DNA from: an uncultured Gammaproteobacteria bacterium
GTDB taxonomy: Bacteria; Pseudomonadota; Gammaproteobacteria; Berkiellales; Berkiellaceae
DNA: 64,000 nt
NCBI GenBank assembly: GCA_902826485.1
Contig: CADEEZ010000010.1
Location: 1 to 64,000, forward strand
Reading direction: 5' to 3'
Shown: piece after piece, positions 16,533 through 25,252 of the stretch
Numbering within the stretch: position 1 is the stretch's first letter
Layout of the letters: each line of letters opens with the position of its first letter
Made by a program: the position numbers and the translations under genes
The notes under the pieces: model-generated
The model's input: only the letters and a program-made list of their open reading frames with translations
Databases searched by the model: none
What the model was told of the DNA's origin: nothing

Positions 16533-18473
16533 TTATTTTCTACCAGTAAGCTTTATCGTTTTTTTGGTATTATTCTTAGCATCACGATGAAGATGTTCAC
16601 GAGAAGGACTACTAGAACGCGAACGAGTCGGTTTTTCGCTTTGTTCTTTAACCCTATCTAATAACGTATTAGCCGCTTTGGGCTCATCCGAAACATCTGC
16701 TACATTCTTAAACTGAACTGCTTCAGGATTAGGCTGGTTCAATGCATCGTTACCTGCTTCAGTTGCTTGATTTAAAGAACCGCAACATGATTTTTGCTGT
16801 TCTTCAATAATCACTGGCTCAACTAATTCAACAGGCTTCTCTACTCCACTGCAACAATCACGCACAGGTTGATCTAACGTCAACTTGTAAGTTTCACCCT
16901 TTAGATAAGCTCTAAACATTCTTTTGTCTAAATCATATCTAGGAGAAGTTAAATAGCCTTGAAACTCCTCACTGGCTGTGTATTCATTAAATCGGCTATT
17001 GGTTGCTGATTTAAATGCTTCGATGGCTTTTAACTTTTCTTCTTGAGAAAGCGCATTGAATTTTTGAGCCGGCGCCCAAGCGCCCAAATTCATCGGGAGT
17101 ACTTGTGTAACGGCTGCAAAGGCGGCATCAAATTTAGGGCTGTCTACGTCAGCTGAAATTTCATTTTTAGACACCAAATCATTGAACACAACGGCAAGTG
17201 CAACCACTTTAGACACACAAGGATTTTGTGCTTGCGTTAATTGCATTTTAAGATTGGCTATTTCTTTGTTGCTGTCTTCAAGCTTGGCATTCAGCTCTGC
17301 CCCTTTTTTGTTTTCATAATTTTCTTTGGCTTTTTGATTGTGCGTTAACATATCATCAATAGGCAAAGCTTTTGTTTCTTCAGGTGTGATGACAGTTTTG
17401 GCATAACCTAAACCCAACCAGTTGTGCATGATCCACATCAAGCCTCTGAACGCACCTAAGCCTGCTGTTGCAGACAATACGCTCGCGATGCCCTTCACCA
17501 GCATTAAGGCATTAGGCGTTAAACTCGACATAACACCCGAAAGTGCATGAAGTGACGTTAATTGGTGTATCGCAGCCGAGTACGCACCCATACCGCCTTC
17601 TAGCGCAAGATAACCTACCATGCCTGCTATCACTAAGGTTTTAGCTAATTTAACAAAATCGACTTGTTTAGGTTTACGGTGTTTCGCAGACGTTAACCAA
17701 TTATTTTTGATTAAATCTTCGGCTTTATCCCAAAAAGTAAATTGTTCAGCAGAGGTAACAACATAATAGGTCGTTAGGCCAGCTATTAACGCAGCATAAG
17801 GGGCAGCAGGGGCAAACACCAGTGCAGCACCAATACCCGACATTAAAGCCACACCGCGACTTAACCAATTTAGCCCAGCATGAATCAGTTTTTCTCGGTT
17901 AGTCGGTTCAATGTGCCCTAACTGAAAAGAAGTACCTTTTGCTCCGCCATAGACATTAATCAACTCGCCTGGTTTTGCGTCTTTTAGACTTTGAGCAATA
18001 CCTGATTTGGCATTAAAGTATAATCCTTGTGCAGGTATTCTATCGACGTGGTAAATATTTAAATTTTCTTTAATTTGTCTTGAGTAATTCGCAATGCCAA
18101 AAAGCGTTTTGCTTACTTGAGAAGCCACGCTTCTCAGATCTTCATCGGATAATTTACCCTCGTGATCTACAGTATACTTTCTTTTAGGAAGCAAAATTGC
18201 GTCCTGAAAAGGGTTTTGTTTACCATTAGCACGCGCTAATTCATATAAATCGGGTACAAAGGTACCAAAATAAGCGAGCTTACCATGTTCATCTTTATGC
18301 ACCAGAGGAAAATAACACACATCAAAACTACGACGATCCGGAGCCATCCCTAATTCTACAAAATTATCCCAGAGCTTTGTACGAACAGTCGTAAACAAAT
18401 CACCCATCATTCTTTGGGCTGCCACTAGGCGGGGGTATCTAATAAAACTGGGACTGGTTGTTGCATCGGCCAT
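16533..18473 (-). CDS. Unrecognised 646-aa membrane and coiled-coil protein
   Basis: AGGAG eight bases upstream selects the ATG at 18473 over the one at 18479. The N-terminal ~190 residues are soluble. Residues ~200-375 contain several hydrophobic helices (LMSGIGAALVFAPAAPYAAL, LVIAGMVGYLALEGG, VLSATAGLGAFRGLMW). A short coiled coil follows (LNAKLEDSNKEIANLKMQLTQ). The tail has two vicinal-cysteine motifs (DCCSGVEKP and KSCCGSLNQ) and ends with a basic Ser/Arg-rich stretch. I recognise no family. It is a candidate membrane-targeted effector by context only. Confidence 0.6.
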   Translation of the reverse strand: MADATTSPSFIRYPRLVAAQRMMGDLFTTVRTKLWDNFVELGMAPDRRSFDVCYFPLVHKDEHGKLAYFGTFVPDLYELARANGKQNPFQDAILLPKRKYTVDHEGKLSDEDLRSVASQVSKTLFGIANYSRQIKENLNIYHVDRIPAQGLYFNAKSGIAQSLKDAKPGELINVYGGAKGTSFQLGHIEPTNREKLIHAGLNWLSRGVALMSGIGAALVFAPAAPYAALIAGLTTYYVVTSAEQFTFWDKAEDLIKNNWLTSAKHRKPKQVDFVKLAKTLVIAGMVGYLALEGGMGAYSAAIHQLTSLHALSGVMSSLTPNALMLVKGIASVLSATAGLGAFRGLMWIMHNWLGLGYAKTVITPEETKALPIDDMLTHNQKAKENYENKKGAELNAKLEDSNKEIANLKMQLTQAQNPCVSKVVALAVVFNDLVSKNEISADVDSPKFDAAFAAVTQVLPMNLGAWAPAQKFNALSQEEKLKAIEAFKSATNSRFNEYTASEEFQGYLTSPRYDLDKRMFRAYLKGETYKLTLDQPVRDCCSGVEKPVELVEPVIIEEQQKSCCGSLNQATEAGNDALNQPNPEAVQFKNVADVSDEPKAANTLLDRVKEQSEKPTRSRSSSPSREHLHRDAKNNTKKTIKLTGRK

Positions 18474-18587
18474 AAACATCTCTCCTAAGGTCGTGGATAT
18501 ACTGATAGGTAGCTACCCGCTTTAGCTCTATCCTTAGGCTAACTAAATCATTCCATTTTTCATACGGGAATTTTAAGTTACCACGCT

Positions 18588-19397
18588 TCACTTAGGATGG
18601 AAACACCTTTTGATAAGCAGTACCAAAATAAAGCCGACCGCCAAAATACAGACAATGGCAGGGCCCGTTGGCACATCTTGATAATACGACCACACCAATC
18701 CCAATAACACTGCCCCCACGCCTGCAATCATGGCTCTGAACACCACGCCCTCAGGTGAAGTCGATAAAGGCCTTACAATGGCCACCGGCATAATAAGTAA
18801 TGCCGTAATCAATAAAATGCCCACCATTTTGATGGCCACCGCCACCACAAGAGCCAATAAAATCATAAAAACAAGATTTAGTTGTTTGACATTAAGGCCT
18901 TCGACCGCGGCCAGCTCTTCGTGAACGGTAATAGACAATAACCCGGCCCATATCTTAAATAACACGGCCCAGACCACAATCAATAAGCCATAAATTAAGA
19001 TAATTTCTGAAGGCAAAACGGTTAAAATATCGCCAAATAAAAATCCCATGATATCGAGAGTTTTGTTTGGTACATAGCTCAACAAAACCATACCCAAAGC
19101 TAAACTCGCATGGGCCAATAAACCTAATAAAGTATCGGTGGCTAACCAAGTATTACTGGGCAGGCGCGTAAAAGCCAAGCAAAATAATAAAGCAACCAGA
19201 ATTAATCCCATTAAAGGCTGCACGTGCCAAACCACGGACAATATCACCCCCAATAATCCGGCGTGAGCTAAAGCATCGCCAAAATAAGCCATGCGACGCC
19301 ATACCACAATTGCCCCTAAAGGCGCGGCCATGAGCGAAATTCCCACGCCTGCAGCCATCGCTCTCATTAAAAAGCTCGGAATGAATTCACCTATCAC
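18588..19397 (-). CDS. znuB: High-affinity zinc ABC transporter permease
   Basis: The 269-aa ABC-3 type permease has about eight helices. FGDALAHAGLLGVILS and the later HEELAAVEGLNV and MPVAIVRPLSTSPE are characteristic of ZnuB. It forms the inner-membrane channel for Zn2+ with ZnuC and ZnuA. GTG start at 19397, 18 bp after znuC, same strand, so co-transcribed with it. Confidence 0.95.
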   Translation of the reverse strand: MIGEFIPSFLMRAMAAGVGISLMAAPLGAIVVWRRMAYFGDALAHAGLLGVILSVVWHVQPLMGLILVALLFCLAFTRLPSNTWLATDTLLGLLAHASLALGMVLLSYVPNKTLDIMGFLFGDILTVLPSEIILIYGLLIVVWAVLFKIWAGLLSITVHEELAAVEGLNVKQLNLVFMILLALVVAVAIKMVGILLITALLIMPVAIVRPLSTSPEGVVFRAMIAGVGAVLLGLVWSYYQDVPTGPAIVCILAVGFILVLLIKRCFHPK

Positions 19398-19415
19398 TTT
19401 TTTTGCCTATTTATA

Positions 19416-20135
19416 TTAATGATCATGATGATTATGATCATGTTGATGCGTATACAAAGCCAAATCTTTAGCCACGGGCCCAAATAAAGATTGAAAAGCC
19501 GGATCTTTAGATACTGTGGCAGGGTGCCCCTGACAACAAATATGTTGTTGTAAACAAATCACCCTATCGGTACCGGCCATTACAATGTGCAAATCATGCG
19601 AAACCAATAATATGCCACAGGTATATTTATCTCGAATATGTCTTAGTAAGGCATACAATTCTGTTTGGCCAATAAGATCTATGCCCTGTGCAGGCTCATC
19701 TAAAATTAATAAATCGGGTTTTTGTAATAATGCTCTGGCTAAGAGCACACGTTGCCACTCTCCGCCCGATAAATTCCAAACCATCGTGTCTAATAAAGCG
19801 GCTGATATTTTTAATTCGGACAAGATTTCTTGTAAAGGGCGTTTTGCTGGCACTAATTTTAAAAAACGAGAAACAGTCAGCGGCAACAAGGCACCTAATT
19901 GCATTTTTTGAGGGGTATATCCTATGGTGATGCCCGGCTTAACCATTACTTTGCCTTCAGTGGGATTAAGCAATCCCACCAATATTTTAATCAAGGTGGA
20001 TTTGCCCGCCCCATTCGGCCCAATAAGCGAGACAATTTCTTTAGGAAAAATACTTAAATCAATATTTTCTAATATGGGCTTACTGCCCATGAGATAAGCA
20101 ACATTCTGAAGTTCAACAAGCCTTTCATGAGCCAT
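19416..20135 (-). CDS. znuC: Zinc ABC transporter ATP-binding protein
   Basis: The 239-aa ATPase shows Walker A (GPNGAGKSTLIK), signature (LSGGEWQRVLLARAL), Walker B (PDLLILDEPAQGID) and the switch histidine in LLVSHDLHIV. The C-terminus is His-rich (TH-QHDHNHHDH), common in ZnuC and consistent with zinc handling. It is transcribed divergently from znuA with an 86-bp shared regulatory gap. Confidence 0.96.
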   Translation of the reverse strand: MAHERLVELQNVAYLMGSKPILENIDLSIFPKEIVSLIGPNGAGKSTLIKILVGLLNPTEGKVMVKPGITIGYTPQKMQLGALLPLTVSRFLKLVPAKRPLQEILSELKISAALLDTMVWNLSGGEWQRVLLARALLQKPDLLILDEPAQGIDLIGQTELYALLRHIRDKYTCGILLVSHDLHIVMAGTDRVICLQQHICCQGHPATVSKDPAFQSLFGPVAKDLALYTHQHDHNHHDH

Positions 20136-20171
20136 TTAACTATCTCTTGCGTCAATTTAATCTTGGGCTAA

Positions 20172-20184
20172 TTATATGATATAA
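20172..20184. promoter_or_regulatory. Candidate Zur operator between znuC and znuA
   Basis: The perfect palindrome TTATATGATATAA lies midway in the divergent znuC-znuA gap, the expected place for a Zur site. Its AT-rich inverted-repeat form resembles gammaproteobacterial Zur boxes, but in such an AT-rich gap chance is possible. Confidence 0.4.
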
Positions 20185-20221
20185 AGCAGCTAAACCTATC
20201 AACCTTACTGATTAATTATTT

Positions 20222-21184
20222 ATGCCTAACACTTTACGTTTATTTTTACTGATCTGCGCCTTAATTTGTGCCAAGCCCCTTTATGCTGTCACCCATAAAT
20301 CATTAAATATTACCACCAGTATTCAGCCATTGGGGTTAATGCTTGCTGAATTAACACAGCATACTTCTGTCTCTATAAAGGTTTTAATCCCCGCCAATCA
20401 ATCGAGCCATGATTTTAGCTTGAAGCCCAAAGACATTATAGGATTAAATCAGGCCGATTTAATTATCTGGGTAGGGCCAGAACTAGAAAGCTTTTTACAC
20501 AAACCCATTCAAGCTTTATCTGAGACTAAACCCAATGCGGTTTTGACTTTACTCACCCCACCAATCATTAAAAAGCAATTGATCCACTTAAGAACCGGTG
20601 CGCAATGGCAAGATGTACACCATCATGATCACGATGAGGATCATGAACATGAAGATCATGCGCATCATGGCATTGACCCACATATTTGGTTATCGCCCGA
20701 ATTAAATCTTGATATAGCAAGGTTGATTTGCAAACAACTTATTGCTTTAAACCCTGCACAAGCCAAAATATATTTTAATAATTTTAAGGCTTTTACTTCG
20801 CAGCTATTAAGCATAGATAAATTATATCGCCAAGCATTTGCAGAAAATAAGCACCGATATTTAGTCTTGCACGATTCGTATCAATATTTAGAAAAGCAAT
20901 ACGGTTTAAAGGTCGCGGGGGTATTAGCCATTCATTCTGATAGACCGGGTAGTATCAAAATGTTAAGGGAAGCGCAACAAAATATCGCCACGAATCAAGT
21001 CAGTTGTATTTTAGCTGAACCGCCTTTTCAGGATAAATTAATTCAAGTATTGCTCGAAGGGCAACCAGACCCTAAACCCAAATTTGTTCAATTAGCACCT
21101 TTGGCGGATAAATTTGAATTGAAAGTGGGGAATTATGAGAAATGGCAAAGGGAGATGGTGAGTAATCTGAGAGAGTGTCAGTAA
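20222..21184 (+). CDS. znuA: Zinc ABC transporter periplasmic binding protein
   Basis: The 320-aa protein has an N-terminal signal peptide (LFLLICALICAKPLYAV), the metal-site residues in NQSSHDFSLKPKD, HGIDPHIWLSPE and VLHDSYQYLEKQYG, and a His/Asp-rich loop at residues ~138-155 typical of zinc-specific cluster A-I binding proteins. It captures periplasmic Zn2+ for ZnuBC. Its stop overlaps the end of the convergent ubiA gene by 7 bases. Confidence 0.96.
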   Translation: MPNTLRLFLLICALICAKPLYAVTHKSLNITTSIQPLGLMLAELTQHTSVSIKVLIPANQSSHDFSLKPKDIIGLNQADLIIWVGPELESFLHKPIQALSETKPNAVLTLLTPPIIKKQLIHLRTGAQWQDVHHHDHDEDHEHEDHAHHGIDPHIWLSPELNLDIARLICKQLIALNPAQAKIYFNNFKAFTSQLLSIDKLYRQAFAENKHRYLVLHDSYQYLEKQYGLKVAGVLAIHSDRPGSIKMLREAQQNIATNQVSCILAEPPFQDKLIQVLLEGQPDPKPKFVQLAPLADKFELKVGNYEKWQREMVSNLRECQ

Positions 21185-22029
21185 ATCCCCAACACCGTCC
21201 CCAGAAAAAAACTTAACCCAAACCAATGGTTATTTAAAAAAGCCTGAAAGCATCTCGCGGGCTCTCTGTCTTTGATTAAATATTGTTGGTAAGCGGCTAA
21301 CCCTAAACATACACCCAAACTAATATAAAAAATCCAACCTAAATTATTTAACCAGCCAATAACAGCCAACAAACCAATCACCCCTATATGGCTCACCCCT
21401 ATCCAAAATTTATCCCAAGATCCAAAAGCAATGGCGGTAGACTTAACGCCAATCTTTAAATCTGCTTCTCTATCGACCATGGCATAAGCGGTGTCATAGG
21501 CAAGCGCCCAAATTAAAATAGCCAAAAATAATAACCAACATGTTAAGGGCAAGGCATTCGATGCAGCCGCGTAGGCCATCGGCACCGCAAAGCCAAAGGC
21601 TGCGCCTAAAAATAGTTGGGGATAGAAAGTAACGCGTTTCATAAAAGGATATATAGCTGCCAAACCTAAGGCCACAAACGAAAGTGTAATGGTCAACACA
21701 TTGGTAAATAAAACTAAACAAAAGGCAATCAGGGCTAACAATAGCGCCAAAATTTTTGCTTCACGAACAGATATGGCTTGCGTAACTAAGGCACGTTGCT
21801 GTGTTCTGGGCACATGCGCATCAAATTTTCTATCTGCTAAGTCATTGATAACACAGCCTAAAGAACGCGTAACGATTACTCCTAAGGTAAATATCCCTAT
21901 CAAAGATAAAGCAGGTTTGCCGTCAGAGGCTAACCATAAAGCCATTAGCGTTGGCCACAATAAAATTAACCAACCAATGGGTTTATTTAACCGAGTTAAG
22001 TGACAATATGAAAATATTTTTTGCAACAT
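21178..22029 (-). CDS. ubiA: 4-hydroxybenzoate polyprenyltransferase
   Basis: The membrane prenyltransferase has NKPIGWLILLWPTLMALWLA, the first Asp motif NDLADRKFDAHVPRT and the second DTAYAMVDREADLKIGVKST, all UbiA signatures. It prenylates 4-hydroxybenzoate in ubiquinone synthesis. The substrate-forming chorismate lyase is encoded at 40421 in this window. The frame opens with a TTG at 22044; the ATG at 22029 is the more usual start, giving ~283 aa. Confidence 0.96.
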   Translation of the reverse strand: MLQKIFSYCHLTRLNKPIGWLILLWPTLMALWLASDGKPALSLIGIFTLGVIVTRSLGCVINDLADRKFDAHVPRTQQRALVTQAISVREAKILALLLALIAFCLVLFTNVLTITLSFVALGLAAIYPFMKRVTFYPQLFLGAAFGFAVPMAYAAASNALPLTCWLLFLAILIWALAYDTAYAMVDREADLKIGVKSTAIAFGSWDKFWIGVSHIGVIGLLAVIGWLNNLGWIFYISLGVCLGLAAYQQYLIKDREPARCFQAFLNNHWFGLSFFLGTVLGIY

Positions 22030-22093
22030 AAGAAAAATGATCAATACTTAAAGTGGGGTGAACAAACGACTCTATTGATTAAGGACGGACAAC

Positions 22094-23041
22094 CTAAGTA
22101 GAGTAAACCTTGTTTCTCCCCGACTGCCTCAACTCCGCACCCACCGCAATAGAGATGAATATCACCATCATACCAATAAAATCATACATACCAAGGCGCT
22201 CATCTAAAAATAACCAAGCCAGTATGGTTGCTGAAACAGGAAATAAACTCCCAAAGACTGCCGAGATCCCCGCCTGAACAACGGCTAACCCTTTATTACA
22301 GCAATAATAAAATATCACCGTAGAGGCACCGCTAAATAAAATAAGGATGATATGCCAAAAAGATAATCCGTAGTCAACTTGTGTGACTAAATGATATACA
22401 CCAAATGGGATTGTGGTTAACCAACATATTGTGGTGACAATGGCTGCAGACGCCAAAGGCTGCACTCGCTTACCGAGCAATCTACCAAAAATAGAAAACA
22501 GTGCCTCAGGAAACATGGCCAATAAAATTAACGCATCGCCTAAAAAATTTCCTTGTGCAGAAGTAGACTCAAATCCATTATCTAAACTAATAATAAAAAT
22601 GCCCCCTACCGCTAAAAATATCGCTAAAATTTTTCGAGTGGATAGCGATTCTTTAAGAAAAATCCAAGCACAAATGGCAATCATCGCGGGTAGCGTACTG
22701 GAAATAATGCCCGCAGAACTGGCGGTGGTAAAACATAGCCCACCAAAAAAGAGCAGATTGAATAATAGCCCGCCGGTGAGAGCCTGAGCCGTAAGCCACC
22801 ACCATTCTTTAGCACTCAGCTTATTATCAACGCTCTGAGCATAGATAGGGGTCAAAAGGGTTTCTTTGGATAATTTGAAGGCCAACAGTAAAATAATGCT
22901 GCCAATGAAAAAACGACCACAGACAAAAATAAAGAGAGGCACCTCATCGGCCAAATATTTGCCAATGACCGCGTTTACCCCAACAATCGTTTGGGCTAAT
23001 GCCAAATTCAGGTAACCTGCCCAGGGTGTTTTATTCATCAT
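22094..23041 (-). CDS. DMT-superfamily EamA transporter
   Basis: The 315-aa protein has ten predicted helices in two EamA halves, with GVNAVIGKYLADEVPLF in the first and GISAVFGSLFPVSATILAWLFLDERLGMYDFIGMM split over the second. This family exports small metabolites such as amino acids or their analogues; the substrate cannot be read from sequence. It is a single gene between ubiA and the arginine catabolism pair, same strand. Confidence 0.88.
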   Translation of the reverse strand: MMNKTPWAGYLNLALAQTIVGVNAVIGKYLADEVPLFIFVCGRFFIGSIILLLAFKLSKETLLTPIYAQSVDNKLSAKEWWWLTAQALTGGLLFNLLFFGGLCFTTASSAGIISSTLPAMIAICAWIFLKESLSTRKILAIFLAVGGIFIISLDNGFESTSAQGNFLGDALILLAMFPEALFSIFGRLLGKRVQPLASAAIVTTICWLTTIPFGVYHLVTQVDYGLSFWHIILILFSGASTVIFYYCCNKGLAVVQAGISAVFGSLFPVSATILAWLFLDERLGMYDFIGMMVIFISIAVGAELRQSGRNKVYST

Positions 23042-23113
23042 ACTTATTTATTGACTTCTAAATTAGTGAAGGCCTCGATCCTAACGCTTAAACACCCTTT
23101 AACTCAAGGCCTG

Positions 23114-24319
23114 TTAAGAAAAAACGAGCTTAATTTTGCTTAAAGCCCAATCTACGTCGGCCTTTTGAATAATAAGCGGCGGTGCAAAACGGATGACTTT
23201 ATCATGCGCCTCTTTCGATAAAATACCAACATCTAATAGTTTTAAACAAATATCCCGCGCTTGTATTAAATTGGTGTTTACTTCTAAGCCTATCCACAAG
23301 CCTCTGCCTCTGATGGTTTTTATCCAGGGATGAGCAATTTTGCTGAGTTCTGCTAAAAAATAATCGCCTAACGCGGCTGAATTTTCAATCATTTTTTCGC
23401 TTTCGAGGGTCGTTAGGGCCGCTAATCCTATTGCACCGGCTAACGCGTTTCCCCCAAAGGTTGAGCCATGACTCCCGGGGGTAAACAAATCCATCACCGC
23501 TTTTTTAGCCACAAATGCCGAAATCGGATACACCCCGCCGCCTAAAGCTTTCCCTACTATCACGCCATCGGGTTGGACGTTTTCATGTTGATAAGCAAAC
23601 CATTTTCCGGTCCTGCCTAAGCCCGATTGAATTTCATCGACAATAAACAGCACCTGATTATCTTGAGCAATCGCAGCCACTTCTGTTAAATAACCTGTTT
23701 TAGGGATAATAATGCCAGCTTCCCCTTGAATAGGCTCAATCAAAATAGCACAAGTATTTGGGGTAATCGCCCGTTTAATCGCTTCACTGTCTCCAAAAGG
23801 CACCAATTTAAAACCGGGCGTAAAAGGCCCAAAATCTGCTTGATAAGTTTGATCACTTGAAAAACTAATGATGGTGGTAGTTCGACCATGAAAATTTTCT
23901 GTGGCCACAATGATTTCTGCTTGGTTTTTTGGGATTTGTTTTACCTGATATCCCCATCTTCGAGCGGCTTTAATCGCCGTTTCTACGGCTTCCGCGCCTG
24001 TGTTCATAGGTAAAGCACAATCGAGCGCAGTGAGTTCACACAATTTTTTTAAAAAAGGAGCCAGCGTTTCAGTGTGAAAGGCACGAGACACCATGGCTAA
24101 TTTATGACTTTGCTGTTCGAGTGCGGAAATAATTTTGGGATGACAATGACCATGACTTAGGGCCGAATAAGCAGACATCATATCTAAATATTTCTTGCCT
24201 TCAATATCCCACACCCACACGCCTTGCCCCTTGGTTAAAACAACGGGCAAAGGATGATAATTATGGGCACAGACTGCTGATTCTTGAAGAATTAATGCTT
24301 GCGTTAAATTTTGTGCCAT
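23114..24319 (-). CDS. rocD: Ornithine-oxo-acid aminotransferase
   Basis: The 401-aa class-III PLP aminotransferase shows MNTGAEAVETAIKAARRWGY, the PLP-binding FIVDEIQSGLGRTGKWFA and the catalytic lysine in DGVIVGKALGGGVYPIS. N-terminal LTKGQGVWVWDIEGKKYLDM and SAYSALSHGHCHP fit ornithine aminotransferase rather than acetylornithine aminotransferase. It converts ornithine and 2-oxoglutarate to glutamate semialdehyde and glutamate. Its ATG overlaps the arginase stop (TAATG), so both steps are translationally coupled. Confidence 0.93.
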   Translation of the reverse strand: MAQNLTQALILQESAVCAHNYHPLPVVLTKGQGVWVWDIEGKKYLDMMSAYSALSHGHCHPKIISALEQQSHKLAMVSRAFHTETLAPFLKKLCELTALDCALPMNTGAEAVETAIKAARRWGYQVKQIPKNQAEIIVATENFHGRTTTIISFSSDQTYQADFGPFTPGFKLVPFGDSEAIKRAITPNTCAILIEPIQGEAGIIIPKTGYLTEVAAIAQDNQVLFIVDEIQSGLGRTGKWFAYQHENVQPDGVIVGKALGGGVYPISAFVAKKAVMDLFTPGSHGSTFGGNALAGAIGLAALTTLESEKMIENSAALGDYFLAELSKIAHPWIKTIRGRGLWIGLEVNTNLIQARDICLKLLDVGILSKEAHDKVIRFAPPLIIQKADVDWALSKIKLVFS

Positions 24320-25218
24320 TAGAGTAAGCCCAGAATTTTTTGTGTTAATTTTAATGTTTTTTGTTCTTTGTCGCGTATCGGATTATATTCGGCAATTTCA
24401 AGTGCTTTAAAATTAGGATGAGAAAAAGCATTTTTCAATTCCCCTACCAGTCCATCTGAAAAGAGTCCATTGGGTTCAGGACTACCAACACCCGGGGCTT
24501 CTATGGGATCAAACGCATCTAAATCTACACTAATGCCAAATCCTTTGGGGGCTTGATTGATGAGTTTAATGGCTTCTTGCAAACACAGTTCAACGCCTCT
24601 ATCTCGAATTTCTTCCATAAAATAAATTCGGACTTTGAGTGAAGCCAATAACGCCGCTTCCCCTGCTTCAAAACTTCGCACACCAAATAGCACCACATGT
24701 TTAGAAGATAATTTGGCTCCCACCTGCATTAAATTAACGAGGGCTGGCTCACCATAGCCTAATAAAACAGCCAAAGGCATGCCATGAATCGCCTGCGAAG
24801 GCGTGGTGTCAGGGGTATGAGAATCCATGTGAGCATCAATCCACAACAAACCAAATTCTTGTGCCGCATTTAATGCGCCTGTCACCCCAGACCACGTGCC
24901 AATCGCCATGGCATGATCCCCACCGAGTACAACACAAAATTGATTGGCCTGATATTGCTGCTTTATTTCTCGGCTTAACTGCTGATTAAACTCGGTAATT
25001 TGTTCTAGCCTTTGTGTATAGTCAAGTTTTTTTGAGGACGAACAAGGTATAGAGGAATAAATTGTTTTGTGCCATTGGCAATGTTTAGCGGTGATGTCTG
25101 CAATGGTGGTAGCCAGATCAGCTTGATGATACGTTTCTGGAGCCAATTCAGTTTCATGAACTTGTGCCCCCCATCCAATAGACGCCCCAATAAGTTTAAT
25201 ATTTTTAGATTGGTTCAA
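24319..25218 (-). CDS. rocF: Arginase
   Basis: The 299-aa ureohydrolase has the manganese motifs GGDHAMAIG, DAHMDSHTPDTT and SVDLDAFDPIEAPG. The N-terminal SIGWGAQVHETELAPE and overall length fit arginase. It cleaves arginine to ornithine and urea, and the coupled rocD gene uses the ornithine. The start appears to be TTG at 25218, with AGGGG about nine bases upstream; no in-frame ATG would keep the N-terminus. Confidence 0.92.
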   Translation of the reverse strand: MNQSKNIKLIGASIGWGAQVHETELAPETYHQADLATTIADITAKHCQWHKTIYSSIPCSSSKKLDYTQRLEQITEFNQQLSREIKQQYQANQFCVVLGGDHAMAIGTWSGVTGALNAAQEFGLLWIDAHMDSHTPDTTPSQAIHGMPLAVLLGYGEPALVNLMQVGAKLSSKHVVLFGVRSFEAGEAALLASLKVRIYFMEEIRDRGVELCLQEAIKLINQAPKGFGISVDLDAFDPIEAPGVGSPEPNGLFSDGLVGELKNAFSHPNFKALEIAEYNPIRDKEQKTLKLTQKILGLL

Positions 25219-25252
25219 CTTCCGTGTTCCCCTTTTTTAATTATTTTTAAAA

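Noticed and set aside
22413..22787. 124-aa open frame opposite the EamA transporter
   Set aside because: Shadow of the transporter; composition is what the antisense of a membrane protein gives.
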